A DNA stretch of 64,000 nt, taken from Hydrangea macrophylla (lineage: Eukaryota; Streptophyta; Magnoliopsida; Cornales; Hydrangeaceae). The notes beneath the pieces are model-generated. The model made no database searches, had not been told where the DNA came from, and saw only the letters and a list, made by a program, of their open reading frames with translations. This document shows positions 32,691 to 44,635 of the stretch, piece by piece. The position numbers were made by a program, and so were the translations under genes. Location: the NCBI GenBank assembly GCA_033977485.1, contig CM066993.1, positions 25,968,001-26,032,000 on the forward strand. The letters run 5' to 3'. Positions within the stretch are counted from its first letter, which is position 1; each line of letters opens with the position of its first letter.

Positions 32691-34000
32691 AAATTTCTGA
32701 TTTTGGGTTCACTCGAGGATTGGACTTGAAAGCATCCTTTTAATCGAATTAATTAATTTTTGTATGCATGTTGCATTACACTTGCATGTTTAGCCAGTCG
32801 ATTGCATGGAACTATGACCTTGGAGACTCGGTGCAACCCGGTCAGTCAAGTTATCATGGGACTGTGTAATCACCCTTGATCTCGTACCATGTTTTGGTAT
32901 ATGAAGCATCCTATCGGATGTGTGTCAAGGGTCCCTTATTTGACCAAAACCCGGCCTTTGCATGATAGCTTTTGTAGAACCTTTCAAAGTTAGGAAATTA
33001 ATTCTTGATTAGGATTATGTGCTAAGGAGTTTTGTATGCCTGAAATGGATTACTTGAGATGATGACGATACTTGCTTGATGAAATATCTGTAACCTCTTA
33101 ATCACTTTTGAGCAATTCCTCTTCATGTCCTATGACATTTGAGAACATGCTCAATCTTGATTATAAGATTATATTTCTTATATCATGTTTAGCTAAGCAT
33201 CATTGACCTTGTACGTATCCAAATTCATGAAAAGTACGGTGATAATCCGATCATGTGACCTTTCTACTCAAAGAATTTTCAATCCATCTTTGAAAGCGAA
33301 ACAGATTTTTGCCATCTTTTTTCAAAGTTTTCAATCGCTCTTTAAAAAATCTTTGGAGTTCAGTTTTTTAAGATTCCAAGTCAACCTTTATTGAGGTATA
33401 TTTTCACATTCTCGTCTTCGAAGGGAGAACCCAAAATTCTCGGGAGCTATGTTTGAAAAGTTTCGCCAACTAAAGAATTGTTTTTTTTTCAAATGAATTT
33501 CAAATCAAAGTTTCAACCCAATCATCTTTTGTTGAGAAATGTTTTTTTGCATTCAAAGAAAAAATCTAAAATTCTTGAGAATTTGAAAGATCCCATCATC
33601 TAAAGAAATGCTTTTCAAATGAATTTCAAAATTTTTTTAAAAATTCAATCTTTGAAGGGGTAATGAGGACCACAATGAAAAGAGAAATCGGCACACTTGA
33701 CATGAATGGGGATTTTATGTGCTTATGTGCCTTATGTGTTAGGGTTAGGATTTTTTCTTCTTTTTGCATATAGAATAGGCACACAAACACACACACATGC
33801 ATTGCATCTGTGTGACATATGAACCATTCATGAACATTTTACTAAGCATTTGCAAAAGAAAATGTGAAAATAATAACAAAATGAAAATTCCTTTGAAATC
33901 AATCTAAATTGATTAAAAATGAAACATGACTGTAGGCGAGATAGCATCAAACCTAGAACAGTTTGGGTTAGCAGTGCAAGCGTGAGATTAGTTAGAAGAG
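32691..34000 (+). other. Leader of element E
   Basis: It is AT-rich and non-coding. It shares 'ggcctttgcatg' and 'tgtagaacctttca' with the leader of D. No gag frame is recognised. Confidence 0.5.
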
Positions 34001-34211
34001 AAAAGATAATGAAAAGGATTATGTTAAGTTTGTGGAGCCTAATGATTGGAAGAAGGGCCACTTAACTGAGAAATTGGTCATAGGGACGGATCATGTTTCC
34101 GCAAACGCGGGTGGCGAACCCGAAGGTTCAAATGGTGCTATTGAGGTGATAATGTTTGTGAATACTGCTGCTGAAGAGAATATGGATGCTCTTGGAAATC
34201 TAATAAATTGA
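34000..34211 (+). pseudogene. Short ORF tail of unknown type in element E
   Basis: The frame from about 34004 to the stop at 34209 reads about 69 codons (including EKDYVKFVEPNDWKKGHL and IEVIMFVNTAAEENMDALG). It ends just before the shared 'gtgacactcca' block. It occupies the place where D has the end of its gag. I do not recognise it; it could be a divergent Gag C-terminus. Confidence 0.3.
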
Positions 34212-35470
34212 AAATCATCTGTGACACTCCAATTGAGACCAAATCAAGTCTAGTCCATGATCTAGTCATGTTAAGTTGGAGTCAAGTGTCAATGTCAAGT
34301 TTTGTCAGTCTTCCATCGAGTATTATTGTCAAGTCTTTATCGAGTCAATCGAGTTAGGCAATGTAATCCGCTGCTAGTTGAATAAAATCCCTTTCTGCTT
34401 TATTCAGTGTGCCAAGTCATAAATGTATGGATCATTAAGCCAAGAAAAAGGGAAAGAAGAAAGAAAAAAAATGACTTTTTCAAATAATCATGGAAACACT
34501 CTGTTAATAAATCTTTGCATTGAAAAGAATCCCCAATTGATCAAAGCAAATTCTGTGCCAAATCCAAGGAGGATTAGAGATTTGATTAGCTTAGCTTTAA
34601 GAATTTAAAGATGCTCTTGCTCAATCTTGAAAAGATAAACTTGGGACTTCGTGGACCTTGCTTGCCATCCCCTAAAAGACGAGCTCAACCAGTCCATAGC
34701 CATAAACTTTGTCCTTGATGGTAGACAGACATTTTAAATGAACTTCTTCTTCCAAAAAAAAGAGAGAATAGAAAAAGAAAATGAAAAAAAAGAAAAGAAA
34801 AAAAAAAGAAAAAGAAAAAAGAAAAAAGGAGCTCGCTAGGTTGAAAACCCGGAAGGGCGCCTATGCAAAAGTTAGAGCAAAAATAAGATGCGTGTTGATT
34901 TCAAAAATCCTAATCCTAGCTTGTCAAAATCAGGGAGAAAATAAGAGATAGTAAGGAAGAGAAAGGAAAGGAAAGAGAAAAGAAAAGGAAGAGAATAGAT
35001 AAGGTTGAGAATCCTTAAGCATTTCAAAGTAGACCATTAGCACATGAACTATCTCTAGACTTTGTGTTGTTCTAAAGAAATTGGAAATGAAAAGAGAGAT
35101 TTGAAAGTATCAATTAAGCTCACAATTTTGTGAGAGACTCAATGGCTAAGAGGGCATAAAACAATGCAAAGATATCTTTGAGAAAAATAAAGAGTAATTT
35201 GGAGGGCTGATATTGCTTTGTGAATATGATAGAGTATGAATAAAACATGATGAGAGTTGTAAAGATTAACCGGCTAGTGGCAAGGTTAAAGAATCAACCG
35301 TCAAATAAAAAAGAAGAAAAGAAAAGAGAAAAGAGAATAAAGAAAAAAAGTAGTTCATCATGCTACACGAGGGCTACCACAAGTGACATGCACTCCCTAG
35401 ACCTAAATGGCAACATGGTACGAAAAGCCCACCAATTCTTGAAGCCTAATTCTTTCAAGACCTCCAGACC
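34212..35470 (+). other. Non-coding middle of E, shared with D
   Basis: The order of blocks is the same as in D: 'gtgacactcca', 'agaatttaaagatgctcttgc', an A/G-rich stretch (34750-34830), then 'ggttgaaaacccggaagggc' at 34843. A 'gaataaaatccc' polyadenylation-like word lies at 34379. No coding sequence is recognised. Confidence 0.55.
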
Positions 35471-35473
35471 ACT

Positions 35474-35960
35474 TGAACTACGCTTGACCTGATTCCCACT
35501 CGGGGATATGTAGGCAACCTATCTAGTTCGGTCACCACCATCGTTATAATATGGTGTGCTCTTTTAGGCCTTGGCCGTATTACCTTTGACCTGATTCCTA
35601 TTCGGGGATAAGTTGAATCCTTACGGATATGGTTATGTTCTTTTAAAACTAGAAGCAAACTTGCATTTGCCTAGGACCACATATGTATTGCTGAACTAGG
35701 GGCAAACAAAGTTTGCCGATCAGTATTGGGACATCTTCCTTCAGCCCATCACATTCAAGATGATTACCTCTGAATTGGGAGTAAATGCATTGCAAGCATC
35801 CTGTACCAACATGTTCTTAAGGCCCTTGGGGTGAGCCCGTTTGCCCTTAAGACTAGGGGCAAACTTCGTTTGCTAAAAGCCCTATTTTATCTTTGAAGCA
35901 AGACCTGAGTCTCTTTCAAACTAGGGACAAACTTTGTTTGCCAAAATCCCTCTATGATAA
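35474..35960 (+). repeat. Conserved Tat motif (two copies) and GGCAAAC motifs (three copies) of E
   Basis: The first motif copy at 35474 keeps GAACTACGCTTGACCTG and CCCACTCGGGGATATG; the second at 35573 is degenerate. At 35702 the word GGCAAAC-AAA-GTTTGCC is a perfect 7-bp hairpin. Related copies lie at 35866 and 35928. Confidence 0.75.
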
Positions 35961-36338
35961 AGGTAAGTTCTCAAGTATTTGAGTTTGTTTTGAATGGACT
36001 GAAATAGAGTGTCTTTTATTCTATAAGGTAAAGCTCTAAATTGAAGCACACTCTAGATAGGCAAAGAATCAACTAAATTGAAAAGGAGAAGTTTTCAAAG
36101 TTTAGATTTATCAACAAAGCGCTAAAATTGTAAAATGATGAATAAATGAAAGAGGTAAGTTGATACATGTATTCACGACGAAAGCACATCAGTTCAGAGT
36201 ATGATTCAATCACCTTGTGTTTGTTGAGTCTGTCCTCGTCAGATGAGTCAATAATGATCTCAAATGTGTGGGTTTAAGATGATGAATAAAGATTTGAAAA
36301 GTCTCCATAAGCATCCCACAAGCAATGCAAGCAAGAGT
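35961..36338 (+). other. Stretch without features between motif arrays of E
   Basis: It includes the word 'caaatgtgtgggttta' shared with 17064 in D. Nothing else is recognised. Confidence 0.35.
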
Positions 36339-38190
36339 TTTGAGTCTGCATTACTCCGTATATGAATGTTTGAGTCTGTGTGACTCCGTTTGTGTAAAAT
36401 AATTCTTGAGTCCACTTGGCTCCATTTGTATGAAATATAAGCTTTGAGTTCGCATGACTCCGGTTATATGAAAGAATGTTTTTAGTCCGCATGACTCCAT
36501 TTATGTAAAATATGAACTCTTGAGTCTGCATGACTCCGTTTGCGTAAAACGTAAATTTGTTGAGTCAGTGTGACTCCGTTTGTGGAAAATGTGAATTTGT
36601 TGGGTCTGTGGAACTTCATTTATGTAAAATACTGAGTTCCTCAGTCCGCATGACACCATCTTTGTAAAATATGAATTTTGTAAGTCCGTGTGACTTCGTG
36701 TTTATAGAATGTGAATTTTCGAGTCCGTATGAATCAGTGTTTGAGAAATATGAAAATTTTCAAGATCATATGACTCTCCTTTTGTAAAATGTGAATCAAT
36801 GCGACCCCCCTTTGGAAATAGGAATTGTTTCAAGTCGAATCGACTCCCGAGTTCGAAATGGGAATTGAGTTGAGTTGAACCGACTCCAGACTCCGGATTT
36901 TGAGAATTTGAATTTGCTTGAGTCTAATTGACTCCTGATTCATGAGTTTGAACTAAATTGAGTCTGATTGACTCCCAATTTTGTGAAACGGAAATTCTTT
37001 AAGTCTGATTGACTCCCAATTTTGTGAAGCAGAAATTCTTTGAGCTTTATCACCTCTTAATTTGGTGAAACTGAAATTCTTTGAGTTTTGTGAAATTTAA
37101 ATTATTTGAGTCCGATCGACTCCCAATTTTGTGAAACAGTTTTTCATTGAGTCTGATTGACTTTTGAATTGGTGAAATTGAATTTATTTAAGTCTGATTG
37201 AATCCCAATTTTAGAATATGGAACTAAATTGAGTTTGAATGACTCCAGATTTTGAAAAGTTGAATTGAATTGAGTCTAATTGACTCCCGATTCTAAAAAT
37301 TGAATTGAATTGAATTGAATCTGACTAACTTTTGATTTTAGAATTTGAATTTTACTGAGTCTGACTGACTCCGATGAACTAAATTGAACTGATTTGAGTC
37401 TGATTTGACTCTCGATTTTGGGAATTGAAATAAATTGAGCCTGATTTAACTCCTGATTTTGAAAATTGGAATTTTTGTTTAGGCGAATTGACTCCGATTT
37501 TGAGATTTGAGATTTGAGATTTGAGATTCTTGTCAAGTCAAAATTGATTCCGATTAAGAAAATTTGAAATATTATAAATTAACCCTCGATTTTGAAATAA
37601 GAAATTCTCCTAGTCCGTGTGACTCCATTTGTATAAAAAGTGAATTTGTTGAGTCCGTGTGACTCCATTCATATAAATATATATATTTGTTGAGTCTGTA
37701 TGACTCCATTTGTATGAAATGTGAATTTAATTGAGTTTGTGTGATTCCATTTGTATAAAAAATGAATTGTTGTTGAGTCCGTGTGACTCCGTTTATGTAA
37801 AATGAGAAAAAGTGAATTTTGTTGAGTCCGAGTGACTCTGTTGTTGTGGAAATGCGGGTCCATGGATCTGAATGACTCTTATGTTTTAAAATATGAATTT
37901 TTCAGTCCTTGTGTAAAAAAAAATTTCAATAAATTTTTAATTTTTGAGTCCGCATGACTCCCTTTGTCTTGTAAAATATTAAACTTTGACTCCCTCTGTC
38001 AGAAAATTGAAGTTTTGAGTCCATATGACTTCCTTTGAAATATTTTTTTTGAGTCTGCATGACTCCTTTTGTCGGAAAATTGAATTCTTGAGTCCGCATG
38101 ACTCCCTGTGTAAGAAAATTAAATTTTTGGGTCCACATGATTCCCTTTGAATTTTTGAGTCTGCGTTACTCCTTTGTCAGAAAATTGAAT
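36339..38190 (+). repeat. GAGTC-n-GACTC hairpin array, about 45 units at about 40-bp spacing (element E)
   Basis: Typical units read GAGTCCGCATGACTCC or GAGTCTGATTGACTCC, so GAGTC and GACTC flank a 5-6-nt loop. Units are joined by variable AT-rich linkers such as 'gtttgtgtaaaatatgaa'. Loop classes change along the array: CGCAT/CGTGT types at both ends and TGATT types in the middle (about 36900-37450). Confidence 0.9.
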
Positions 38191-38339
38191 TTATGAATTG
38201 TTGAGCCCAAGTGTCTCCGTGGATGTAAAATATGAGATTTGGTGTCGAGTAAATAATAATAATGAAATTTTGGGGGATGGTCTCGGCACAAAATCAATGA
38301 AATCGAGATAACAAGGATAAGCAAAAGTGTAAATCCTAC
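38191..38339 (+). other. Tail of element E up to the insertion of A
   Basis: There is no recognisable feature. The last five bases, CCTAC (38335-38339), would be the left target site of element A; the matching right copy is not in view. Confidence 0.4.
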
Positions 38340-38994
38340 TGACACGAGAATTTTTCTGTGTGCATTTGTGTGCTATACCCATGTGTAGGTAATTGTGCAA
38401 GTAGTAAACTGGTTAAGACCAGGTCGATCTCACAGGGAAGGTGTTGAACTAAATACCTAGATTAATCTCTAGCAGGAAAATGAAAATCAATATTTAAAGG
38501 GTGTAGAACACAAAGTTCCACAAAGTAACTACTGAAATTAAGCAACTAGAATAATTTAAACTAACGATTAACTAACTAACTAAAGCAATGTTTTAAAACG
38601 TGTTTTTCTTAATAAAGGGGAGTGTTGGGATTACACGAATCCACCGCGACCTAGCCATCTACCATGTAATTACGTTGAAGCTCAATGGAGCACATTTTCT
38701 ATAGTATTCCGTATTTCTCTTAGGATAAAGAATCCATAGCCCTTTCATGACCGGGACTATGTCATCACAGTTAATTTGAAACACATAAAAGCGGTTTAAA
38801 ACAATAGTTAAGACTCGCACTTACAATGGTGTTAGCATTGAGTGTGGTTTGCAAAATGTATTGAAGAAAAATGCCTAAGGCTTTAAGTTTAAAGACTGTT
38901 TCGACAAACTGAGCGTTTGGGGACAGTTTGATAATAAATCTGTAAAGCAGAAAGTCTAGGAATACTACATAGAATGTTCTCAAGAATCAGAGAG

Positions 38995-39112
38995 TTCGAT
39001 TGATCGACGCGTTTTTGATCGATCGAATATGTTCATTTCTCGATCGATCGAAATGTCTTCAATCGCTCGGCAATGTCTCTGGTCCGATCGATCGAACTAA
39101 CTTCGATCGATC
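38995..39112. repeat. TTCGATCGATCGAA palindrome cluster 1
   Basis: There are several copies of TTCGATCGATCGAA and variants with GATCGCTCG, in the LTR of A. Confidence 0.85.
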
Positions 39113-39606
39113 GAACACATGAATTATTCTGCTGCATGGCAGAGACTTAAGATCACGGTTTCATCATGATCTCCCAACCTGGGGACTACTCAGACGTATT
39201 CTGGAGTGTCTTAGATTCATTTTTAACGTAAAAGTCCATTAAGGTGTTGTTTGGTTGTGCTTTTATCATGAAATATTTAAAAACTAATGATTGAACACTA
39301 CCTAATCATGCAAAGCTATGAGATTAACAGATTAAACTACACTAAACTATAAGCAAAATGTAACTAAAATGATAGGAGGTAACCTGGAATAGAGAAACTT
39401 GTATTAAACTAAGAAAAACAATCCAAAAGCATTAGTCAATCTTCAAGACCTACAAAACAATGTAAACTCTCTATCGCTCTCTCTTAAAACTGATGAAAAA
39501 GTAAAGTGGGAGTCGTTCGGACGTATACAATACGACTATATTTACAAAAACCGAATGCTAGGGTTAAAACTCTGTTTCTGCTGCGTGCGCATTATTTCTG
39601 ATAAAA

Positions 39607-39722
39607 GCCATGTTCGATCGATTGAACATCTCTCGATCGATTGAACTTCTGGGATCTTCGAGCGCTTGAACTTCATTCGATTGATCGAAACCTCGATCGC
39701 TCTAGACCTCGTCGATCGCTCG
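39607..39722. repeat. TTCGATCGATCGAA palindrome cluster 2
   Basis: Variants such as TTCGATCGATTGAA and CTCGATCGCTCTAG are spaced 10-25 bp apart, in the LTR of A. Confidence 0.8.
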
Positions 39723-39977
39723 AAACCTCCTTTATATGATTGAGTTGTCTTCATTAAAACCAAGCACTTCCTTTTATCATTCTCATCCACTTCTTCACAC
39801 ATCAATAGTAATCTGCACAAATAACCACTAAAACAATACCAATTATCATAGTTTAATCAAATTGTGTACAAACTGGCATTGCAATTCAAATTGCAGATAA
39901 ACAAAGGAATTGTAAACTAATTTAGTGTATTTTCTTCTTTTAGCGCGGTTGTATTTTACAAATACCCCCGCTTGTCA

Positions 39978-39989
39978 CAACCCCCAACT
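39978..39989 (-). other. Polypurine tract of element A
   Basis: The minus strand reads AGTTGGGGGTTG immediately before the LTR start TGACAAGCGGGGG. Confidence 0.8.
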
Positions 39990-42214
39990 AGCGATTTGCT
40001 AGTCCCTAGCAATAAAGAGAAAATAAAACAAGCTAGTTATTACTACAACGACTAAAATAAAATAAATTAAACTCAGGAAAATTAAACTAAAATAAAAAAA
40101 AAGAAACTACCTAACTCACTTTCGCAGGAATCGCGGTTGCATTTAGCAAATGCAACAAGCCGTTAAATCCCTAGGTTCCCCCTAGTGGACGAGTGTTGTC
40201 TCGTGAGGGTTTTCAGTGAATGTACCCACAAAATTCTCTAATTTTTAAGCTAAAAAAGATATAGAATAACTAGTAAACACTCTCTCCCATACAACTGTGA
40301 ACTTAGCTCCACAAAACATATCATCCTCGTTCAAACCATGAAAGAAATACACACGCTCCTTATGTCACCAAGATAAAAATAACATATACATCACATCCAT
40401 GTATCCGTGTGTGTGTGTGATGTTAACAACTATACATCAAACTTTATTTAGAGTGGTTTAGACTATCTTACTCTCAGAACTCGTAGTTTCAACTCAATTC
40501 TCACATGGTCTCACACTCAAAAATGAATATCTCACAGAAACTTAGTTACTAATGATCGCACATGGTGTGAAAGCTTTGATAAGAGTGATTTTTCGGATAC
40601 TAATGCTTTCATACTCGAATCTATAAAAGACAAACATTTAGAGTGCAAAGTCTCAAGAAAGGAATACTACTTACTAGAGGAGCGAAATACCGTGGATAAC
40701 CCAAATTACACATTCATATTCAAACTAAGCTGTCAAAAATCATCAAGGCTTTGACTTTTCGGTTTTTATTTTATTTTATTTTATTATATATATATATATA
40801 TAGTAGAGCAGAAATGAGGGGGGTAATAAATTGCACATCTTTAGCATGTGATTGAGTTTAGTAATTTTACTTCACTCTATCCAACCATCCTCTATTATCA
40901 TATTATATATTTATTTATTTAATTTTTTTTAACCTTCTCATTCTTTCCTTTTCTCTTTTATGCGGTCCCTCCCACGACTACTCCCTCCTCATCACATACT
41001 TCAATAATTTAATCACATTAGATGTGCAATGGGGTTCGTTGAGGTCAAAGTAAAAGAATAGGGATGTAGATTTTCATAATAGACTTGGCAGTATTTACTA
41101 GGTGTGGGATTGAGAACAACGCATTTTCTGGAATATTGATACAGGTATATGGAAAGGTAAGGAGCGAATAACGATGGCTTAAATTATTTTCTCAACTTCT
41201 TAGTTTTAACACTTCAATGTTCATTGAGTTTAATTGGTAAATCCTGAACGTTCTCCTCTACTAAGCAGCCAAAATGAAGAATTAGAGACTATTCGACGAA
41301 TATAATACACTTGTTCAAGAAAAACAATTTGAATTTAATGTGATAATTCCCCCATAAATGAAGATTGGATTCAAAAGCTCACTAAGGGTGACTACTTTCC
41401 ACTACTTATTCTTTAAAGTACAAAAGTCATATTAAATCTTATTTAGGTTTTCTGCATAGCTATTAACATGTGCAAATGAATTTTGGATACAAGAATGATA
41501 AACATATGCAATCATCCTAGAGAAACTAGAAAAACGCGTGAACTTAATTCATAAAAGGATGAGAATAAAATGGTTGTGTCATTGCTTGATAAAAGCTAAA
41601 TATGAGTGAATATTCAGAGTTATTCTACCAATTTAATTTAAAACTTGCTTAATAGTTTGAAATTTTTAACTTTAACATTTTCATTTAACATTTTCAAATT
41701 TTCCTATTTCTGTAATTTATTTGTTTTCAAACTTCTAATCGAGATTGTATGACGTGCAAGAAAGTGATCCAGATTGCTAAGTATAAATATGCATAGGTGA
41801 TTATCTATCTACATCTCACCCCTAACTGAAAATTGCAATGTCCTCTGAAGACGATTTTCAAAATTAGATAGAGAGATATCACATGATAAAGCATTGTAAT
41901 AACCGCAAGTGTAACAATCTGTACAGAAAGCTTACAAACTCCAAGCAGCAAAGATCAAAAGAGATATGAAAAAAATAGAGCATGAGATCCATACATAAAA
42001 CAGAACTAATCACCGGGAAGATAATAGAGTGAAATAACAGAACAGTGATAATATAATCCATAAAACTAAAATCCGAAATACCTAAACCAACCAACAATAA
42101 CCAAACCAACCAAAAAGTCTAAAATATCCAAGATCAACCACAAACACAACCACTAACGGGGAGATAAAATAAATACACCCAATCAAAAATCCAGAGACTC
42201 AGAAATGGCATGAG
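39990..42214 (-). other. 3' non-coding region of element A
   Basis: It is AT-rich with no recognisable protein. An inverted repeat (ACTAGC-GATTT-GCTAGT) is at 39987-40003, a TA microsatellite at about 40788-40803 and a possible small inverted-repeat element at 40830-41030. The open frame at 41879-42109 has no domain. Confidence 0.45.
40830..41030. mobile_element. Possible MITE-like insert with imperfect terminal inverted repeats
   Basis: ATTGCACATCT-TTAGCAT-GTGATT at 40830-40853 is inverted at 41011-41030 as AATCACAT-TAGATGTGCAAT. The distance between them is about 200 bp. I could not find a clear target-site duplication, so the ends and class remain open. Confidence 0.35.
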
Positions 42215-43740
42215 CTAAGCATCATCAGTGACATCGGGTAAGATCTCGATCAGCACGTCTGGAGAATCCACATCTCGGCCCTCAGCAACAGTAGTAGCCG
42301 TCGTCGGTTCACTCGCAATCGTGGCAGCTGGTGTAGATAATGATGTGTCAGTCGCGACGGGAGGTGGTAGAAGTGGTGTCTCAGCAACAGGCGGTGTCGC
42401 CGATGTGGATGGAGCTACATGACCAACCGGTGGGGGTGGAGTAACAGCAGTAGTAGGCGGTACAGAAGGAGGAGGATCAGTAATAGATGGTGCCTCCGAT
42501 GTAGATAGAGCAGAATGATCAACCTGTGGAGGCGGAGCTACAGATGAAGGACCAGTAGTGGGTGGTGGAGGTGTATGTAAAGACTGGTCAACCCCCATCT
42601 GAATCAGTATGGCCTCAAGAAGAGTTATCATGCGGTCCACCTTGCCCTCGAGTCTGATCCGGGCCTCTCTCTCCTCTAATAGTAACTCATGAATAGTAGG
42701 GATAGGCACAGATGAAGAAGACTCTCCCTGGGCGGGAGCCTGAGACCGATGTCTCAGCTCGAACTGTGCAACCTCAATACGAGGATCAACCTCGTCATTA
42801 GAATCTAGCTCCTCAACCTCTGTGGGTGTCCCAGAAGCTGCACCCTCTGTATGGGTGCCTCCTCCCCTCTTCCTCTTCACCCCTACCTTAGCTTTCCCTT
42901 TCAGCTTCCTCTTCTTTTGCGCATCTGAACGGCGTGCAACTGTCTCGCCATACCGACTCGAGGCCTGAGAAATCGTGTCAGTGGCCAATGGTATCAATCC
43001 AGCCTGCTCAATCACCCTATGGATGGGCCACGCGCCCTTCAAATGACGCTTGGCGTAAATGTACCACGTAGGCTAGATAAAGAAGTCGATATATAGTCGA
43101 GGGAGACAGACACTCCGCCCCGTCCCTATGGCATACAGTACCTGAGCATACCATGGCGCCACCTTTTTGTGGTAAGATGTCATAAATATACAATTGGCGA
43201 GCGCCAGGTGGAGGAGGTGGTACTGCTCGGTCAGAAATCGGTCCTCAATCAGGGAGATGCCGTTCTAGATCTAAATCACAACTCCGGTAATCTCTTGAAT
43301 GATGACAGATGGCAGAGACTCGGGTGTACCAGGTATGTGTGGGTAATAGTGGTCAGGCATCTCTGGTACACCCAAAGTTGTGGCCATGGTAGCCGGGCTG
43401 ATAATAATCTCGCGACCCCGGAAGAATGATTTGTAAGTAAACGGAGCTGCAGAATCCTTAATCATAGTCGCACACGCCTCTTGTACCCATGTGATATTGA
43501 TTTGCTTAGATTGCATCAACATTGTGAACCAACTGGGCATGGCACGGAGAAATGTGAGAAACCATGGGGCGGACAGCCAAACTGCCTCGAGGGGCCGCTC
43601 TATCATCACCTTTCTCGTCTGGAAGTGTATAGTAAACCAAACACGCTCCTCCTCATTTTTGAGCCCGTGATCTGGTATGGGGTCTGGTATAGTGAGGTCA
43701 AGCGGCTTGGACTTATGGTACCCTGTGATAGAAAATAGAA
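42215..43740 (-). pseudogene. Third ORF of element A (Athila-type, putative plant transposon protein domain)
   Basis: The minus frame from about 43738 includes TWVQEACATMIKDSAAPFTYKSFFRGREIIISPATMATTLGVPE (43300-43480), then RFLTEQYHLLHLALANCIFMTSYHKK (about 43180-43260) and YAIGTGRSVCLPRLYIDFF. Stops or frame changes separate these from the C-terminal part, which is open for 275 codons at 42215-43042. That part has a basic patch (KKRKLKGKAKVGVKRKRGG), an acidic stretch and a long Pro/Ser/Thr-rich tail. The order 'F.P..I...LG.P' followed by a 'Y-x-I-x-x-G-R' block resembles the ORF after pol in Athila elements (Pfam 'putative plant transposon protein'). A pyrimidine-rich CAG at about 43730 looks like a splice acceptor. 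Its function is unknown; an envelope role has been proposed for the family but nothing here proves it. Confidence 0.6.
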
Positions 43741-44635
43741 AGCCCTAAAATGGAAGAAAAATAGAAAATACATTAAAATAGGTAAGAAAGGAAAAGAAAC
43801 TGCAACTGCTGCTATTCGATCGATCGATGAATGTTCGATCGATCGAAAAGGTATTGGGTTCGATCGCTCGAGCCCAGTTCGATCGATTGAAAAGATGCTG
43901 GGTTCGATCGCTCGAACCTAGTTCGATCGATCGATCAAACACAGCCAAACAGCAGCGATAAGAACAGAGAACGGGAATAGCCCGCAACATAAAATGACAA
44001 GGAAAACTACCAAGAAATAGTTTAAGAACCACTGCGGGGCACCCCCACAAAAATTCGAATGAAATGAATGAGAGGGTATTATGTGGACCTTTCCTCGGGT
44101 AAAATGCAGGTAGAGGATGAGGGGGATGATGATGGTGATCAGAGGGGCACTCTAAGGTGCTTCAGTTCATGTGGTTGTAAATGGAGGGGCAAAATCGTAC
44201 AAGCCTCCTCTGTCGCCGAGCGCTCGAGGATTAGGGAGATGAAGAGTGACAGATAAAGTGTACACAAGACGCCTCATTTAAATACAAGTCTCGATCGCTC
44301 GAGAAAGTTCGATCAATCGAAACTTCGATCGATTGAAACTTGTGGAAGCGCTTGAGGATATTATAATTTTGATTGATCGAAATGGGTTTGATCGATCGAA
44401 CCCAGAAATTCTACAATATCACTCAATGGAGAAATTATACAACCCCAACTAACCAACACTGGTTTGGACATACAAGAAAATGATAAAAACAGTTCATTGA
44501 CAGGACATGTAAGGCAAAAAGTCATCATAAAAATAGAAAATTGCAATTTTTTTATAGATAAAACATTGTAATAGCATCCATTTGCAACATTATTTCCCCC
44601 AACATGGTATTTAAACCCTTATTGATAAAGAAAAA
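43741..44635 (-). repeat. Non-coding stretch of A with palindrome clusters 3 and 4
   Basis: TTCGATCGATCGAA-type palindromes lie at 43808-43944 and 44290-44402, alternating with TTCGATCGCTCGA(A/G). The stretch may be an intron of the third ORF. No protein is recognised. Confidence 0.7.

Larger units (their letters stand above)
38340..39977 (-). mobile_element. Element A: 3' LTR (Athila-like Ty3)
   Basis: On the plus strand it runs TGACACGAGAATTT ... GCTTGTCA, with inverted ends TGACA/TGTCA, 1638 bp. A polypurine tract lies just to its right, so in minus orientation this is the 3' LTR. The left 607 bp match the right LTR at 61542-62149. Two clusters of TTCGATCGATCGAA-type palindromes sit at 38995-39112 and 39607-39722. 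A minus TATA-like word, ATCATATAAA, lies at 39731-39740. Confidence 0.88.

Noticed and set aside
42228..42422. Plus-strand frame in A's third ORF region
   Set aside because: It is a shadow of the minus-strand Pro/Ser/Thr-rich frame.
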